From: Bacillota bacterium
GTDB lineage: Bacteria; Bacillota_I; Bacilli_A; Acholeplasmatales; Acholeplasmataceae
Reading direction: 5' to 3'
Length of the DNA stretch: 16,469 bases
Assembly: GCA_023458995.1 (NCBI GenBank)
Contig: JAEWVV010000212.1
Span: forward strand, 1 to 16,469
The notes beneath the pieces were generated by a model. It was not told the DNA's origin and did not search any database. It saw only the letters and a program-made list of their open reading frames with translations. This document shows, piece by piece, positions 5,649 to 15,447 of this stretch. Numbering within the stretch: position 1 is the stretch's first letter; each line of letters begins with the position of its first letter. Position numbers and translations under genes: made by a program.

Positions 5649-7182
5649 AATCAAAATAACCATAATGATATGATGATCCATCGATATGTTCATTGATCCA
5701 GTTACTGCGGTATAACAAGAAATTGATAACAAAATCGACTTGCTTTTTATGTGTATCAAGTTCTAAAATTGCTTGAGGATTCGGCCATACATAAGATTTT
5801 AAAATTGGCCAGCGTTTGAAATTACGATTTGCCATCTCAGTGATCGAACTTGATAATACAGGAATAAGTTCAGCCATCAATGGTAAGATCTCGTTATAAT
5901 ACATTTCAAAGCGAACCGCGAACTTCGTTCTAATCGCTGGAATTTGCATCATGAGTTCAAAGATTCTATTCTTTCCATCACGCATGCCATACCAGCCTTC
6001 AGGCCCATCACCATAATTGTTATAGTTTGTATTTCCATATGCGAAATCAAAATCCCATAATGGACCAAAACTTAAATGTCCTCCTTTATGCTTAATCATA
6101 AAGACTGAACTCCAACCAACATCGACACTTTTTAATATTTCATGAACCAGAAAGTAATCCACTGCGTTATCAACATCAATATAAGCTTCATAACCACTTT
6201 TAGCAGCTAGAGCATCTTCAAGTTCTGCTAGATAAGATTCTAGGTATGCAGCGTGATTTTTTGTATATGCGAGTTCATCAGGGTCTGGATCTTTAATTTG
6301 ATAAGCATGACGGTCATCTAAAAACCAATCATAGCCAGGTTCAACATTTTGTTCAAAGAAACGCATGTCAAGTTCAAATAAATAATCGGTATCTAAAACA
6401 CCTGGAGTAGAATCTAAGTTTAATTTATTTGGATGGTTTTCTACTTGTTCGGTCAGAAGATATAAGCCTAAGTACTCATTATTAATTGTTAACTCTACAA
6501 AACGTACTTCAATGGTATAATCAAGATTCGTAAACAACGAAGACATCTTATGTGTAATTGCATTTCGAATTAATGACTTATCGGCATACTCTGCAAGTAA
6601 TACATAGTTTTTTGCTGCTGGCATCCCTAAGATTGAAGTGTTCTTATCAAAACGTAGTCGATAAGGCTTCTTCTCATAGACAAACCATGTCGAATTTCCA
6701 CGACCTCTTAATTTCGCTTCACTCGTTTCATGTTCGATGACGATTTCATCATTTTTCTTTGTTTCAACTTTTACGGAAGCTAAAACGTAGTCTTCTTTAT
6801 TCACTTGGCTTAAAGGAACATTTAAATTGATACTGATTTTAGTTTCATTAAGACCCGATTCAAGTGAAACAAGTGTAACTTCTTTTTCAATATCTAACTT
6901 ACTATCACCTTTTTGGACTGTGATTTTCATCGTTCCCCTTTGATCATAAAAAGGTGAAACATAATCAAAAAAGCCTTCACTTTTTTGATTTAGAAGTTCG
7001 TAAGTAACTTGATAAGAATCATCAATATCTAATTTGAAATCACTGTTAATTTGATCTGGAATCTGCATCAATATGTCATCTTCAAGTTCGCTTAAATCCA
7101 CGGGACTAAGTTCTTCTTTCGTACATGCATAGAGAAACCACATCAAAAAAACAAGAAGAAAACCTAAAACTATTTTTTTCAT
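5647..7182 (-). CDS. CotH-kinase family lipoprotein
   Basis: A 511-residue predicted surface lipoprotein. The N-terminus is a signal peptide with lipobox LYAC (lipidated Cys at residue 20). Residues about 40-140 look like one beta-rich, Ig-like domain (inference). The CotH region follows: LRGRGNSTW (158-166), KKPYRLRFD, and the proposed metal-binding active site GPLWDFDFAYGNT (373-385). In Bacillus, CotH is a protein kinase of spore-coat proteins; no spore genes are visible here and the substrate is unknown. Start choice: two ATGs (7185, 7182) follow AGGTGA at 7186-7191; only the second gives any spacing. There is no room for a separate promoter in the 34 bases after the DUF1146-like gene, so expression may depend on read-through from the atp operon or on a promoter inside it. 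Confidence 0.85.
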   Translation of the reverse strand: MKKIVLGFLLVFLMWFLYACTKEELSPVDLSELEDDILMQIPDQINSDFKLDIDDSYQVTYELLNQKSEGFFDYVSPFYDQRGTMKITVQKGDSKLDIEKEVTLVSLESGLNETKISINLNVPLSQVNKEDYVLASVKVETKKNDEIVIEHETSEAKLRGRGNSTWFVYEKKPYRLRFDKNTSILGMPAAKNYVLLAEYADKSLIRNAITHKMSSLFTNLDYTIEVRFVELTINNEYLGLYLLTEQVENHPNKLNLDSTPGVLDTDYLFELDMRFFEQNVEPGYDWFLDDRHAYQIKDPDPDELAYTKNHAAYLESYLAELEDALAAKSGYEAYIDVDNAVDYFLVHEILKSVDVGWSSVFMIKHKGGHLSFGPLWDFDFAYGNTNYNNYGDGPEGWYGMRDGKNRIFELMMQIPAIRTKFAVRFEMYYNEILPLMAELIPVLSSSITEMANRNFKRWPILKSYVWPNPQAILELDTHKKQVDFVINFLLYRSNWINEHIDGSSYHYGYFD

Positions 7183-7187
7183 CATTC

Positions 7188-7207
7188 ACCTATGAAAAAG
7201 CATAGGT
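7188..7207 (-). promoter_or_regulatory. Alternative hairpin that would mask the cotH ribosome-binding site
   Basis: Minus-strand RNA: ACCTATG pairs perfectly with CATAGGT around CTTTTT. The 3' arm contains the AGG of the ribosome-binding site AGGTGA. The 5' arm is part of the 3' arm of the upstream terminator hairpin (7199-7218), so the two structures cannot form together. Confidence 0.55.
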
Positions 7208-7218
7208 AATCCTATGCT
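7195..7218 (-). terminator. Terminator of the atp operon
   Basis: On the minus strand AGCATAGG pairs perfectly with CCTATGCT around ATTA, followed by TTTTT, 0-20 bases past the DUF1146-like stop codon (TAG at 7219-7217 overlaps the stem). The stem is only 8 bp and the T-run 5-6, so termination may be partial. Confidence 0.6.
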
Positions 7219-7426
7219 AATTAAAGTATCCAACAAGCAGTTCTGAGAGTCTAACCATAACCTCAGATTGCAAATGAGACATCCCAAGTGCACCCAAGAA
7301 ATAAGCGGCTTTAATCTCCCAAATTTTGAACTTCTCAAATTTATTCTCGATATGAAGTGCACTAAGGATACGAAGCCATAGTGCGAAAAATACAATCAAA
7401 GAAACGAAATAAATCAGTTCGTCCAT
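7217..7426 (-). CDS. Small membrane protein, DUF1146-like
   Basis: A 69-residue protein with one clear N-terminal membrane helix (residues about 4-22: IYFVSLIVFFALWLRIL) and a second weaker hydrophobic stretch (about 40-50), separated by a charged loop (IENKFEKFKIWEIK). Size, topology and position directly after atpC resemble the DUF1146 (YwzB) family, found next to atpC in Bacilli; its function is unknown. GGAGG stands 9 bases before the ATG and overlaps the atpC stop. It is the last gene before the operon terminator. Assignment is by context and general pattern, so moderate; a reading frame shifted by one across the same stretch is a shadow. Confidence 0.65.
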   Translation of the reverse strand: MDELIYFVSLIVFFALWLRILSALHIENKFEKFKIWEIKAAYFLGALGMSHLQSEVMVRLSELLVGYFN

Positions 7427-7440
7427 CGATGAGATCCTCC

Positions 7441-9209
<1,769 letters not shown>

Positions 9210-9219
9210 TTATCTCCTC

Positions 9220-10062
9220 CTAAACATTGGAGCCATTGACAACATCAATGAGCTCGGATGTGATTTCTTGTTGACGTGCTCGATGATACATCGTGTGCAA
9301 TCTTTCAACAATATCATTTGCATTATCTGTCGCATTTTTCATCGCAACCATGCGTGATGCATGCTCAGAGAGCTTAGCATCACAGAGTGCAGTGAATATA
9401 CGCGACTCAATATAGATTTCCATGGTTTGATCAATCAGTTCTGTAGCGGGTATATCGTAGATATAATCCGATTTGGATTGATCAGGTTTTTCTTGGTTAA
9501 TTGGAAGTAAAATTTCTTTTTGGACTTCTTGAGTAGCAGTATTAATATAATGGCTATGGATGAGTAATACCTCATCGATTGCTTTACTCATAAAGACATC
9601 TTTGATTACAGTTGCGTAATGTCTAAACGATACAGTTGTAATATCATCTCTGTTATAAATAATCTCATTGTTGACCAAAGGAAGTTTATTTTTAAGAGCG
9701 AAATAGTACCCTTTTTTCCCTAATGCTACCACAAGATAATCATCTTGAGATAAATCCTTAATTTCTTCAAGAAACGTTTTAAAAAGGTTATTATGATAGG
9801 ATCCACAAAGACCACGATCTGAAGTCACTAAGACATAAAGCTTTCTTTTGCCTTCGCTTGGCTTCATCATGAGATGGGCTTCATCAAGCGAATGACCAGC
9901 ATAAGCTAAAACCTCTTCAATCTTCTTCTCAAATGCAGTCGCATAGTTATGAAGTTCAGTCGCTTTTTTAATCTTGGATAAGGCAATATTATGCATGGCT
10001 TGCGTTATGGATGATGTCTTTTTGACAGCATTCATGCGCAGCTTAATATCCTTTAATCCCAT
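9220..10062 (-). CDS. atpG: F1 ATP synthase subunit gamma
   Basis: The 280-residue central shaft subunit. The N-terminal helix carries IKLRMNAVKKTSSITQAMHNIALSKIKKA (family pattern I..R...V....KIT.AM..VA..K...A), the Rossmann-like middle has VTSDRGLCGSYHNNLF, and the C-terminal helix has MVAMKNATDNANDIVERL followed by RARQQEITSELIDVV, all diagnostic. The ATG overlaps the atpA stop by one base (TAATG), with AGAGG 8 bases upstream. Length is normal (about 280-290). Confidence 0.96.
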   Translation of the reverse strand: MGLKDIKLRMNAVKKTSSITQAMHNIALSKIKKATELHNYATAFEKKIEEVLAYAGHSLDEAHLMMKPSEGKRKLYVLVTSDRGLCGSYHNNLFKTFLEEIKDLSQDDYLVVALGKKGYYFALKNKLPLVNNEIIYNRDDITTVSFRHYATVIKDVFMSKAIDEVLLIHSHYINTATQEVQKEILLPINQEKPDQSKSDYIYDIPATELIDQTMEIYIESRIFTALCDAKLSEHASRMVAMKNATDNANDIVERLHTMYHRARQQEITSELIDVVNGSNV

Positions 10063-11567
10063 TACACTAACCTCTTAAGACCGGTAATGAAGGTATCAAG
10101 ATCTTTCTTATCAGGCAACTGTTTCGTATCAACTAAATGCTTATGAATCTTTCTTCCTAAATCATTCATCTGTAGTCCTTGGTTGATTTCAAATTCAAGT
10201 TTCTTCACTTGATCTAAAGATAAATCATCCATATGTCCTTCAGATAATGCATAGATCGTAACAACCTGCGTTGGCATTTGAACAAGTTCATGAACGTCTT
10301 GTTTTAAGAGTTCAACTGTTTTTCTACCACGTTCAAGACGTTTTTTAGCGCTTGGGTCAAGATCTGACCCAAACTGTGCGAATGATTCAAGTTCACGGTA
10401 ATTTGCTAAGTTAATGCGTAGTGTACCAGATACTTTTTTCATACCTTTCCACTGAGCTGCACCACCGACACGTGAAACAGATAGACCTGCGTTGATCGCT
10501 GGACGAATACCGGAATAGAATAATTCAGCTTCCAAGAAGATTTGTCCATCGGTAATCGAGATGACGTTTGTAGAAATGTAGGCAGAAATATCGCCTGCTT
10601 TCGTTTCAATGATAGGAAGTGCAGTGATTGAACCACCACCTAATTTTTCATTGAGACGTGCTGATCTTTCAAGTAATCTTGAATGCAGATAGAAGACATC
10701 CCCAGGGTATGCTTCTCTTCCTGGTGGTCTACGAAGTAAAAGTGATAATTCACGGTAAGCAACAGCATGTTTTGATAAATCATCATAAACGATTAATACA
10801 TCTTTGCCTTGTTCCATGAAGTATTCACCCATGGTAACACCTGCAAAAGGAGCTAGATAAAGAAGTGTACCTTCTTTTGAAGCACCTGCAGTAACAACAA
10901 TGGTATAGTCCATTGCTTGATGTTGATTAAATAGCTGAACGAGTGAAGTTACAGAAGATTCCTTTTGACCAATCGCAACATAAATACAAATCGTATTTTT
11001 TCCTTTTTGGTTCAAAATGGTATCGACAGCAAGCGTTGTTTTTCCGGTTTGACGGTCACCAATGATTAATTCTCTTTGTCCACGTCCAATGGGTACGAGA
11101 GCGTCGATGACTTTAATACCTGTTTCCATGGATGCGTTAATCGAACCACGTTGCATAACGCCTTGAGCTTTACGTTCAACGGGTAAGAAGTGTTTAGCAT
11201 CAATGGGACCTCTTGCATCAAGAGGTTCTCCAAGAGGGTTAACGACACGACCCAAAAGTTCTTCTCCAACGGGTACTTCAAAGATACGTTTTGTTGTTTT
11301 GACAGTGTCTCCTTCTTTGATAAGTTCACTTTGTCCTAAAAGGATAACACCAACGGTATGTTCTTCTAGGTTAAATACAAGTCCCTTTACATGATGTGGA
11401 AACTCTAAGAGTTCACCCATCATTGCCTGTTGAAGACCGTATACAATCGCAATCCCATCACCGACGGATAGGACTTTACCGATATTTTCTAGTTTGACAT
11501 CTTGTTCATATGACTGAATCTGCTTTTTAATGATCTCAGTCATTTCAGTTACTTTAATTTTTGACAT
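10062..11567 (-). CDS. atpA: F1 ATP synthase subunit alpha
   Basis: The 501-residue non-catalytic nucleotide-binding subunit. Seen: P-loop GDRQTGKT (170-177), [47 protein letters not shown], and [10 protein letters not shown], containing the arginine that reaches the catalytic site of beta. Some usually conserved positions differ, for example [19 protein letters not shown] where APG and EPLQTG are usual, and [18 protein letters not shown]. Ribosome-binding site AAGGGG includes the end of the atpH stop codon and is about 11 bases from the ATG. It overlaps atpG by one base. Confidence 0.97.
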   Translation of the reverse strand: MSKIKVTEMTEIIKKQIQSYEQDVKLENIGKVLSVGDGIAIVYGLQQAMMGELLEFPHHVKGLVFNLEEHTVGVILLGQSELIKEGDTVKTTKRIFEVPVGEELLGRVVNPLGEPLDARGPIDAKHFLPVERKAQGVMQRGSINASMETGIKVIDALVPIGRGQRELIIGDRQTGKTTLAVDTILNQKGKNTICIYVAIGQKESSVTSLVQLFNQHQAMDYTIVVTAGASKEGTLLYLAPFAGVTMGEYFMEQGKDVLIVYDDLSKHAVAYRELSLLLRRPPGREAYPGDVFYLHSRLLERSARLNEKLGGGSITALPIIETKAGDISAYISTNVISITDGQIFLEAELFYSGIRPAINAGLSVSRVGGAAQWKGMKKVSGTLRINLANYRELESFAQFGSDLDPSAKKRLERGRKTVELLKQDVHELVQMPTQVVTIYALSEGHMDDLSLDQVKKLEFEINQGLQMNDLGRKIHKHLVDTKQLPDKKDLDTFITGLKRLV

Positions 11568-11580
11568 GTATTCACGCCCC

Positions 11581-12093
11581 TTATATCATCTGATAGAGTT
11601 CTTCAAGCTCACGTGCAACCGAGCGGTCGAGCGCTTGGCCTTGATAAATTACTTTGAGTCCGCCGATAAGATCTTTATCAACGTGCATATGCAGTGAGAC
11701 ATTTTGGTTTGGAAATGTAGGTTTAAGTGTTTCAATCAGTTTCATTTCCATTTCTTTTGAAAGTGGTTTTGCAGATATAACATTGACATGAGCAATTTTG
11801 AGATGTGCACGAACTAATTTATTCCATGAAGAGAATATTTCAGTAATGCCATACATCTGGTTCTTTTCAGCCAACATCTTTAAAAACGACAAGAAGAGTG
11901 CATCATAAGGAAGAGCATCAATTTGTCTTACCTTGTCACTAAATAAAACCATCGGTGAATCCATGAGTTCAATCCATTGAGGAGAACTCATTAATTCTTC
12001 CTTCAGGGATTCAAATTGATAATGAATGATATCAATCTTACTTTTCTCTTGTGCAAGCACAAAAAGCGCCTTCGCATGATTCGATGTGCGCAT
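11581..12093 (-). CDS. atpH: F1 ATP synthase subunit delta
   Basis: This 170-residue peripheral-stalk subunit links the top of F1 to the b subunits. It is weakly conserved; the N-terminal helical part begins [18 protein letters not shown] (pattern YA.AL...A), and the C-terminal [23 protein letters not shown] matches the family signature GG...I....ID.S....L..L. Length is typical (about 175-180). The start overlaps the atpF stop by one base (TAATG). Confidence 0.92.
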   Translation of the reverse strand: MRTSNHAKALFVLAQEKSKIDIIHYQFESLKEELMSSPQWIELMDSPMVLFSDKVRQIDALPYDALFLSFLKMLAEKNQMYGITEIFSSWNKLVRAHLKIAHVNVISAKPLSKEMEMKLIETLKPTFPNQNVSLHMHVDKDLIGGLKVIYQGQALDRSVARELEELYQMI

Positions 12094-12638
12094 TATTTTG
12101 TATTCTCCCTAATGATTTCATCGATGATATCCTGATGGACTGTTTCATCGATTTCTCGCTTCACTATTTTTTCAGCTGCAGCAAAAGCGATCGTTTTGAT
12201 CGATTCTTTGATTTCTTCATTGGCTTGTTCGATTTCAAAAGCGATATCTTTTTCAACTTGTTCAAGTCGTCTTTTCGCTTCATTCTTCGCAAGTTCAATC
12301 ATTTGTTCTTGTTGCTTATAAGCTTCTTGAGTTAATCTTTCTTTTAATTGTCTTGTCTCTTCTTTCATCGCTTCATAATCTTTTGACGCATTTTCTTGGA
12401 TTTCTAATGCACGCTGTCTTTCTGCTTGAGCAGTTGTGATCGCATCTTGAATTAACATTTGTCTCTTTTCTAAAAAAGCAGTAATCTTTTTCCAAAAGAA
12501 ACGACGAATGACTAATACAAGAATAAAAAAGGCAATCAGATTAAGTAAGATGACATCGGGACGATTTAGAGCTGAGTTTAAACCTTCTTCGAGGTTTCCA
12601 ACGAGCTCATTAAATATTTCGTTTAGGTTCACAACCAT
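12093..12638 (-). CDS. atpF: Fo ATP synthase subunit b
   Basis: A 181-residue single-span membrane protein that forms the peripheral stalk. A membrane helix (about residues 29-46: VILLNLIAFFILVLVI) is followed by RRFFWKKITAFLEKRQ, the usual junction, and then a long charged coiled coil to the end. Start: the ATG at 12638 with AGGA 4 bases upstream is preferred; a TTG at 12641 directly before it is also in frame. About 25 residues precede the membrane helix, more than the few residues seen in E. coli b but usual in Firmicutes. Confidence 0.94.
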   Translation of the reverse strand: MVVNLNEIFNELVGNLEEGLNSALNRPDVILLNLIAFFILVLVIRRFFWKKITAFLEKRQMLIQDAITTAQAERQRALEIQENASKDYEAMKEETRQLKERLTQEAYKQQEQMIELAKNEAKRRLEQVEKDIAFEIEQANEEIKESIKTIAFAAAEKIVKREIDETVHQDIIDEIIRENTK

Positions 12639-12649
12639 CAAATCCTATC

Positions 12650-12952
12650 TTATTTGGATGTTAAAATAAAGGCAATAATTAAACCATAAATACCAGTTGT
12701 TTCAGCAACCGCTTGTGTAATAAGTGTTGTAACTAAGATTTTACCTTGTGCTTCTGGTTGACGGCTAACAGCTTCAGCGGCTTTAGCAGATGCCAAACCT
12801 TGACCAATCGCAGTACCAAAACCTGTGAATACGGCAATACCTGCACCAATGTATGCTAGACCTCTTGCATAATATTCATTGGGAACTACATCTAAAACGT
12901 TTGAAACAAAGCCTAATACATTGGTTAAAGCATTTAATAAAACATTAAACAT
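12650..12952 (-). CDS. atpE: Fo ATP synthase subunit c, predicted Na+-binding
   Basis: This 100-residue two-helix proteolipid forms the c ring that rotates as ions cross the membrane. Helix 1 spans about 33-58 with GQG (Gln51), the polar loop is SRQPEAQ (63-69), and helix 2 holds the ion site [11 protein letters not shown] (80-90) with essential Glu84. By alignment with the sodium-type c subunit of Ilyobacter tartaricus, Gln51, Glu84, Thr85, Thr86 and Tyr89 fall on Gln32, Glu65, Ser66, Thr67 and Tyr70, the Na+-site residues; proton-type Bacillus proteins lack the Gln and have Glu-Ala. The N-terminus is about 19 residues longer than Ilyobacter's. The gap from atpB is 36 A+T-rich bases with AAAGGAG, the largest between atp genes, fitting the need for many c copies. 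Confidence 0.95.
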   Translation of the reverse strand: MFNVLLNALTNVLGFVSNVLDVVPNEYYARGLAYIGAGIAVFTGFGTAIGQGLASAKAAEAVSRQPEAQGKILVTTLITQAVAETTGIYGLIIAFILTSK

Positions 12953-12988
12953 AATCTATTTCTCCTTTAATTTGTAATTTCTATATCA

Positions 12989-13660
12989 TTATTGAAAGTC
13001 TTTTTCACTGACCTTCATTGAAGCAAAAATAATGGTTAATAAAACAATAACTAACGTTTGAATCATACCAAATCCAATATCGAAAATCACATGGAATGCA
13101 GGTGTAATGATAATGGAAAACCATCCAGATACACGATAGAGTAAGCCAAGTAATAATGCACCTGATGCAATATTACCAAATAAACGAAGTGCCATCGATA
13201 AGATGGGTACAAATTCACTCACCAAATTCAGTGGTGCAAGTGGTGCAAGCGGTTGAAAGATTCCTAGGAAATGACGCCATCCTTGTGAAACAATACCTGT
13301 TGATTGAATCACGAGAAATGCCGTAAGAGACATCGAAACCGTAATTGCGGTAAACTGTGTTGGTGATTCAACAGCAATCACACCTGCGATATTCGATAGA
13401 AAGACATAAATCGCCATGGTGAGTGTAAACGGTGCGACATATGTCCAGTGTTTACCAATGTAGTTTTTAACAAACGAATTGAAACCATCAACACCAAGTA
13501 AAACGAGTGTCATACCTTTCGATGGTTTATCGGTAGGTTCGAGTTTTTCAACGCGCTTACCAATAATGAAGGTCACTAATCCAATCAGTGTCATGAGAAT
13601 AAGTGATGTATAAAAATAACTGGGTAACCCGGTTATGTAATCAAGAATTGTTTGTAACAT
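12989..13660 (-). CDS. atpB: Fo ATP synthase subunit a
   Basis: The membrane stator subunit carrying the ion half-channels, 223 residues with about five to six membrane helices. Seen: FLSNIAGV (87-94), SEFVPILSMALRLFGNIASG (148-167) with essential Arg159, and FGMIQTLVIVLLTIIF (197-212), the C-terminal helix pattern. The ATG at 13660 is 6 bases after AAGGAGG; two in-frame ATGs further upstream (13666 and 13696) lie inside atpI with no proper spacing. It overlaps the 3' end of atpI by 20 bases. Confidence 0.95.
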   Translation of the reverse strand: MLQTILDYITGLPSYFYTSLILMTLIGLVTFIIGKRVEKLEPTDKPSKGMTLVLLGVDGFNSFVKNYIGKHWTYVAPFTLTMAIYVFLSNIAGVIAVESPTQFTAITVSMSLTAFLVIQSTGIVSQGWRHFLGIFQPLAPLAPLNLVSEFVPILSMALRLFGNIASGALLLGLLYRVSGWFSIIITPAFHVIFDIGFGMIQTLVIVLLTIIFASMKVSEKDFQ

Positions 13661-14039
13661 CTTCATCCTCCTTGATCTTGTACCATTTTTTAACAAAAGG
13701 TAATAAGTTAATATAAATCGCGACTTTTAAACTAAAAATTCCAAGCAGTAAGAAAATGAAACTATACATCATAACACTATCGCCTAGATCTTTTGTTCTT
13801 AACCAAACAATGACAACAATCAAAATATAAAAAATGTAACGTTGAAATAAATGAAACACATATTTTTGTGCAGAGTATTTACCTTTCGTTACACGAATCA
13901 TTAAACTATGATTAAAAAGTGCTGTTGCAGATCCTAAGACTGCCCATGTCACATAATCTTTAAAAAAGATCAAGGAAACGAGTGCTAAAATGATTGAATA
14001 GATTAATGCTGAAATACTAATTGCGTGAACTTCTTTCAT
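13641..14039 (-). CDS. atpI: ATP synthase subunit I (AtpI-like)
   Basis: A 132-residue protein with four predicted membrane helices (about 9-27, 30-47, 66-83, 91-113) and a charged tail (KKWYKIKEDEDVTNNS). Size, topology and place directly before atpB fit AtpI, a factor that helps assemble the c ring and, in some Bacilli, is linked to Mg2+ supply. Sequence conservation in this family is low, so assignment rests largely on context. The ATG at 14039 begins inside the upstream gene (23-base overlap); AGGAG is about 11 bases upstream. It ends in TGA. Confidence 0.8.
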   Translation of the reverse strand: MKEVHAISISALIYSIILALVSLIFFKDYVTWAVLGSATALFNHSLMIRVTKGKYSAQKYVFHLFQRYIFYILIVVIVWLRTKDLGDSVMMYSFIFLLLGIFSLKVAIYINLLPFVKKWYKIKEDEDVTNNS

Positions 14040-14265
14040 AACGCTCTTCGCTCCTAACAAATTGTATAAGAATATAAAATCCAAAAATGACACCAATACC
14101 AAGACCTACACCGGCTAATACAGTGGGTAATGATGAGTCTTTATTGATCCTTGTACCAATCCAATACCCGAGGACTGCAGTTCCTACTGAAGTAAAGAAA
14201 AACTGCATCACCATCATATAAACCATCATATAACGTCTGGCTTTACTTACTTTATTTTGTTCCAA
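14017..14265 (-). CDS. AtpZ-like small membrane protein
   Basis: An approximately 82-residue protein with two membrane helices (about 14-37 and 44-66) around a short polar loop (TRINKDSS), then a basic tail. The pattern G..LG..IG...N..SSLP..L..G.G.G...GF..L.. resembles the AtpZ/F1Fo gene-1 family found just before atpI, implicated with AtpI in divalent-cation uptake or Fo assembly. The start is uncertain: a TTG at 14265 has GGGG 9 bases upstream and leaves a basic N-terminal tail as in the family; an ATG at 14229 has no good ribosome-binding site. With the TTG start the gene overlaps upp by 14 bases. Confidence 0.65.
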   Translation of the reverse strand: MEQNKVSKARRYMMVYMMVMQFFFTSVGTAVLGYWIGTRINKDSSLPTVLAGVGLGIGVIFGFYILIQFVRSEERYERSSRN

Positions 14266-14878
14266 AAAGACGATCCCCACAATCTCCAAGACCCGGAACG
14301 ATATAGCCGTTCTCATTTAAATGTGAATCCATTGCTGCTAGATAAATAGGAACATCTGGATGTTCTTTTTGAAGTCTAGATATACCTTCTGGGCAGCCAA
14401 CTAATCCAACATATCTAATATCTGTTGCGCCATGTTCTTTTAATATATCAATTGCTTTGCAAGCAGAACCTGCAGTTGCAAGCATGGGATCAACAACTAA
14501 AACAACGCCATTAACAATATCTTTAGGGAATTTTTGATAATAGACTTGTGGTTGTAATGTTTCTTCATCACGGAAAAGACCGATGTGACCAATTTTAGCG
14601 GTCGGAATCATGTTATGAATACCTTCGACCATACCGAGTCCTGCTCTTAATATGGGGACGATCACAACCTGTTTATCAAGTTCATAAGCTTGTGTTTCAC
14701 AGATTGGTGTTTCAACGGTAATCAGACGCGTTGTAAAGTCTCTGGTAATCTCATAAGTGATTAATCCACCAACTTCAGATACGCTTTCTCTAAACTCTTT
14801 GGTTCCTGTTCTTTTGTCTCTAATCTTTGCCATTTTGTGGTTGATTAAAGGATGATTAAGAATCACTACTTTGCTCAT
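14252..14878 (-). CDS. upp: Uracil phosphoribosyltransferase
   Basis: The cytoplasmic salvage enzyme that makes UMP from uracil and PRPP. The 208-residue length is exact for the family. Seen: [15 protein letters not shown] at the N-terminus, [12 protein letters not shown] (75-86), the PRPP loop [12 protein letters not shown] (128-139) and the uracil-binding C-terminus [24 protein letters not shown]. It starts 5 bases after rpiB. The upp-atp order is the same as in Bacillus. TAA stop at 14252 lies within the start region of the atpZ-like gene. Confidence 0.97.
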   Translation of the reverse strand: MSKVVILNHPLINHKMAKIRDKRTGTKEFRESVSEVGGLITYEITRDFTTRLITVETPICETQAYELDKQVVIVPILRAGLGMVEGIHNMIPTAKIGHIGLFRDEETLQPQVYYQKFPKDIVNGVVLVVDPMLATAGSACKAIDILKEHGATDIRYVGLVGCPEGISRLQKEHPDVPIYLAAMDSHLNENGYIVPGLGDCGDRLFGTK

Positions 14879-14883
14879 GTCTA

Positions 14884-15324
14884 TTATTCCTTTCCCTCTA
14901 TGTTTTTTATTTTATCAAGACGAGCTTGATGTCTTTTCTCATAGGTCGCTTGACTAAAGGTGTTGATGATAGAAATGGCATTTTCATAGGTTGTCGTACG
15001 ACCACCTAAAGCAATGATGTTGGCATTATTGTGTTCTTTAGCAAGTCGTGCAGTATTTTCATCATACACAAGAGCTGCTCTTACGCCTTTAACTTTGTTT
15101 GCTGCAATGGATATCCCAATTCCTGTTCCACAAAGGACGATACCAAAGTCAAAGTCTCCATCAACAACAGCATGACCTACTTTTTCACCATATTCTGGAT
15201 AGTCAACAGATTCATTGGAATTCGTCCCGTAATCGACAACTTGAACATCGTTTTCAACTAAATAAGATTTAATTTTCTCTTTTAATTCAAATCCGCCGTG
15301 ATCTGATCCGATTGCTATACGCAT
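14884..15324 (-). CDS. rpiB: Ribose-5-phosphate isomerase B
   Basis: This 146-residue RpiB/LacAB-family enzyme interconverts ribose 5-phosphate and ribulose 5-phosphate, supplying the precursor of PRPP, the co-substrate of the next gene product, Upp. Seen: [11 protein letters not shown] (5-15), the [17 protein letters not shown] stretch, the active-site Cys in [15 protein letters not shown] (Cys65), and [14 protein letters not shown] galactose-6-phosphate or allose-6-phosphate isomerase is the alternative, but the location with upp and atp, as for ywlF in Bacillus, favours RpiB. AAAGGAGGG before the ATG is the strongest ribosome-binding site of the window. First gene of the operon. Confidence 0.93.
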   Translation of the reverse strand: MRIAIGSDHGGFELKEKIKSYLVENDVQVVDYGTNSNESVDYPEYGEKVGHAVVDGDFDFGIVLCGTGIGISIAANKVKGVRAALVYDENTARLAKEHNNANIIALGGRTTTYENAISIINTFSQATYEKRHQARLDKIKNIEGKE

Positions 15325-15354
15325 ATGAACCCTCCTTTGATTGACCCATTAAGT

Positions 15355-15363
15355 ATTATATCA
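15355..15363 (-). promoter_or_regulatory. Extended -10 promoter of the rpiB-upp-atp operon
   Basis: The minus strand reads TGATATAAT: perfect -10 with TGn extension. The -35 position (about 15378-15383) has no consensus and lies inside a perfect palindrome. The predicted leader is about 24 bases. Confidence 0.65.
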
Positions 15364-15376
15364 TAACTCATACATT

Positions 15377-15395
15377 TTATAGTAGTTTACTATAA
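15377..15395. promoter_or_regulatory. Operator-like palindrome over the -35 region of the rpiB-atp promoter
   Basis: TTATAGTA-GTT-TACTATAA has perfect 8-base arms and a 3-base centre, ending 13 bases from the extended -10. A dimeric regulator bound here would touch the -35 region. The arms do not match an operator I can name with confidence. It has no T-run and is unlikely to be a terminator. Confidence 0.5.
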
Positions 15396-15414
15396 TCTCA
15401 CAAAATAGCCATTT

Positions 15415-15447
15415 AAAAAAACAAGACCTACTCTTCGCGGGTCTCGT
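15415..15447 (-). terminator. Terminator of typA
   Basis: Minus strand: ACGAGACC pairs with GGTCTTGT (one wobble) around an 11-base loop, followed by TTTTTT. The 5' arm and loop include the last codons and the TAG stop (15430-15428) of typA. It separates typA from the rpiB operon. Confidence 0.75.

Noticed and set aside
7186-7395. A second 69-codon minus-strand frame in the region of the DUF1146-like gene
   Set aside because: It lacks a ribosome-binding site and runs through the terminator; the other frame starts after GGAGG and has a sensible membrane helix.
13661-14102. Longer starts for atpB (13696) and atpI (14102)
   Set aside because: Added residues have no similarity to the families, overlap upstream genes further, and lack ribosome-binding sites; starts at 13660 and 14039 are supported.
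15325-15427. A riboswitch or leader RNA before rpiB
   Set aside because: The extended -10 lies too close to the start codon to leave room for a structured leader; the upstream palindrome is outside the predicted transcript.
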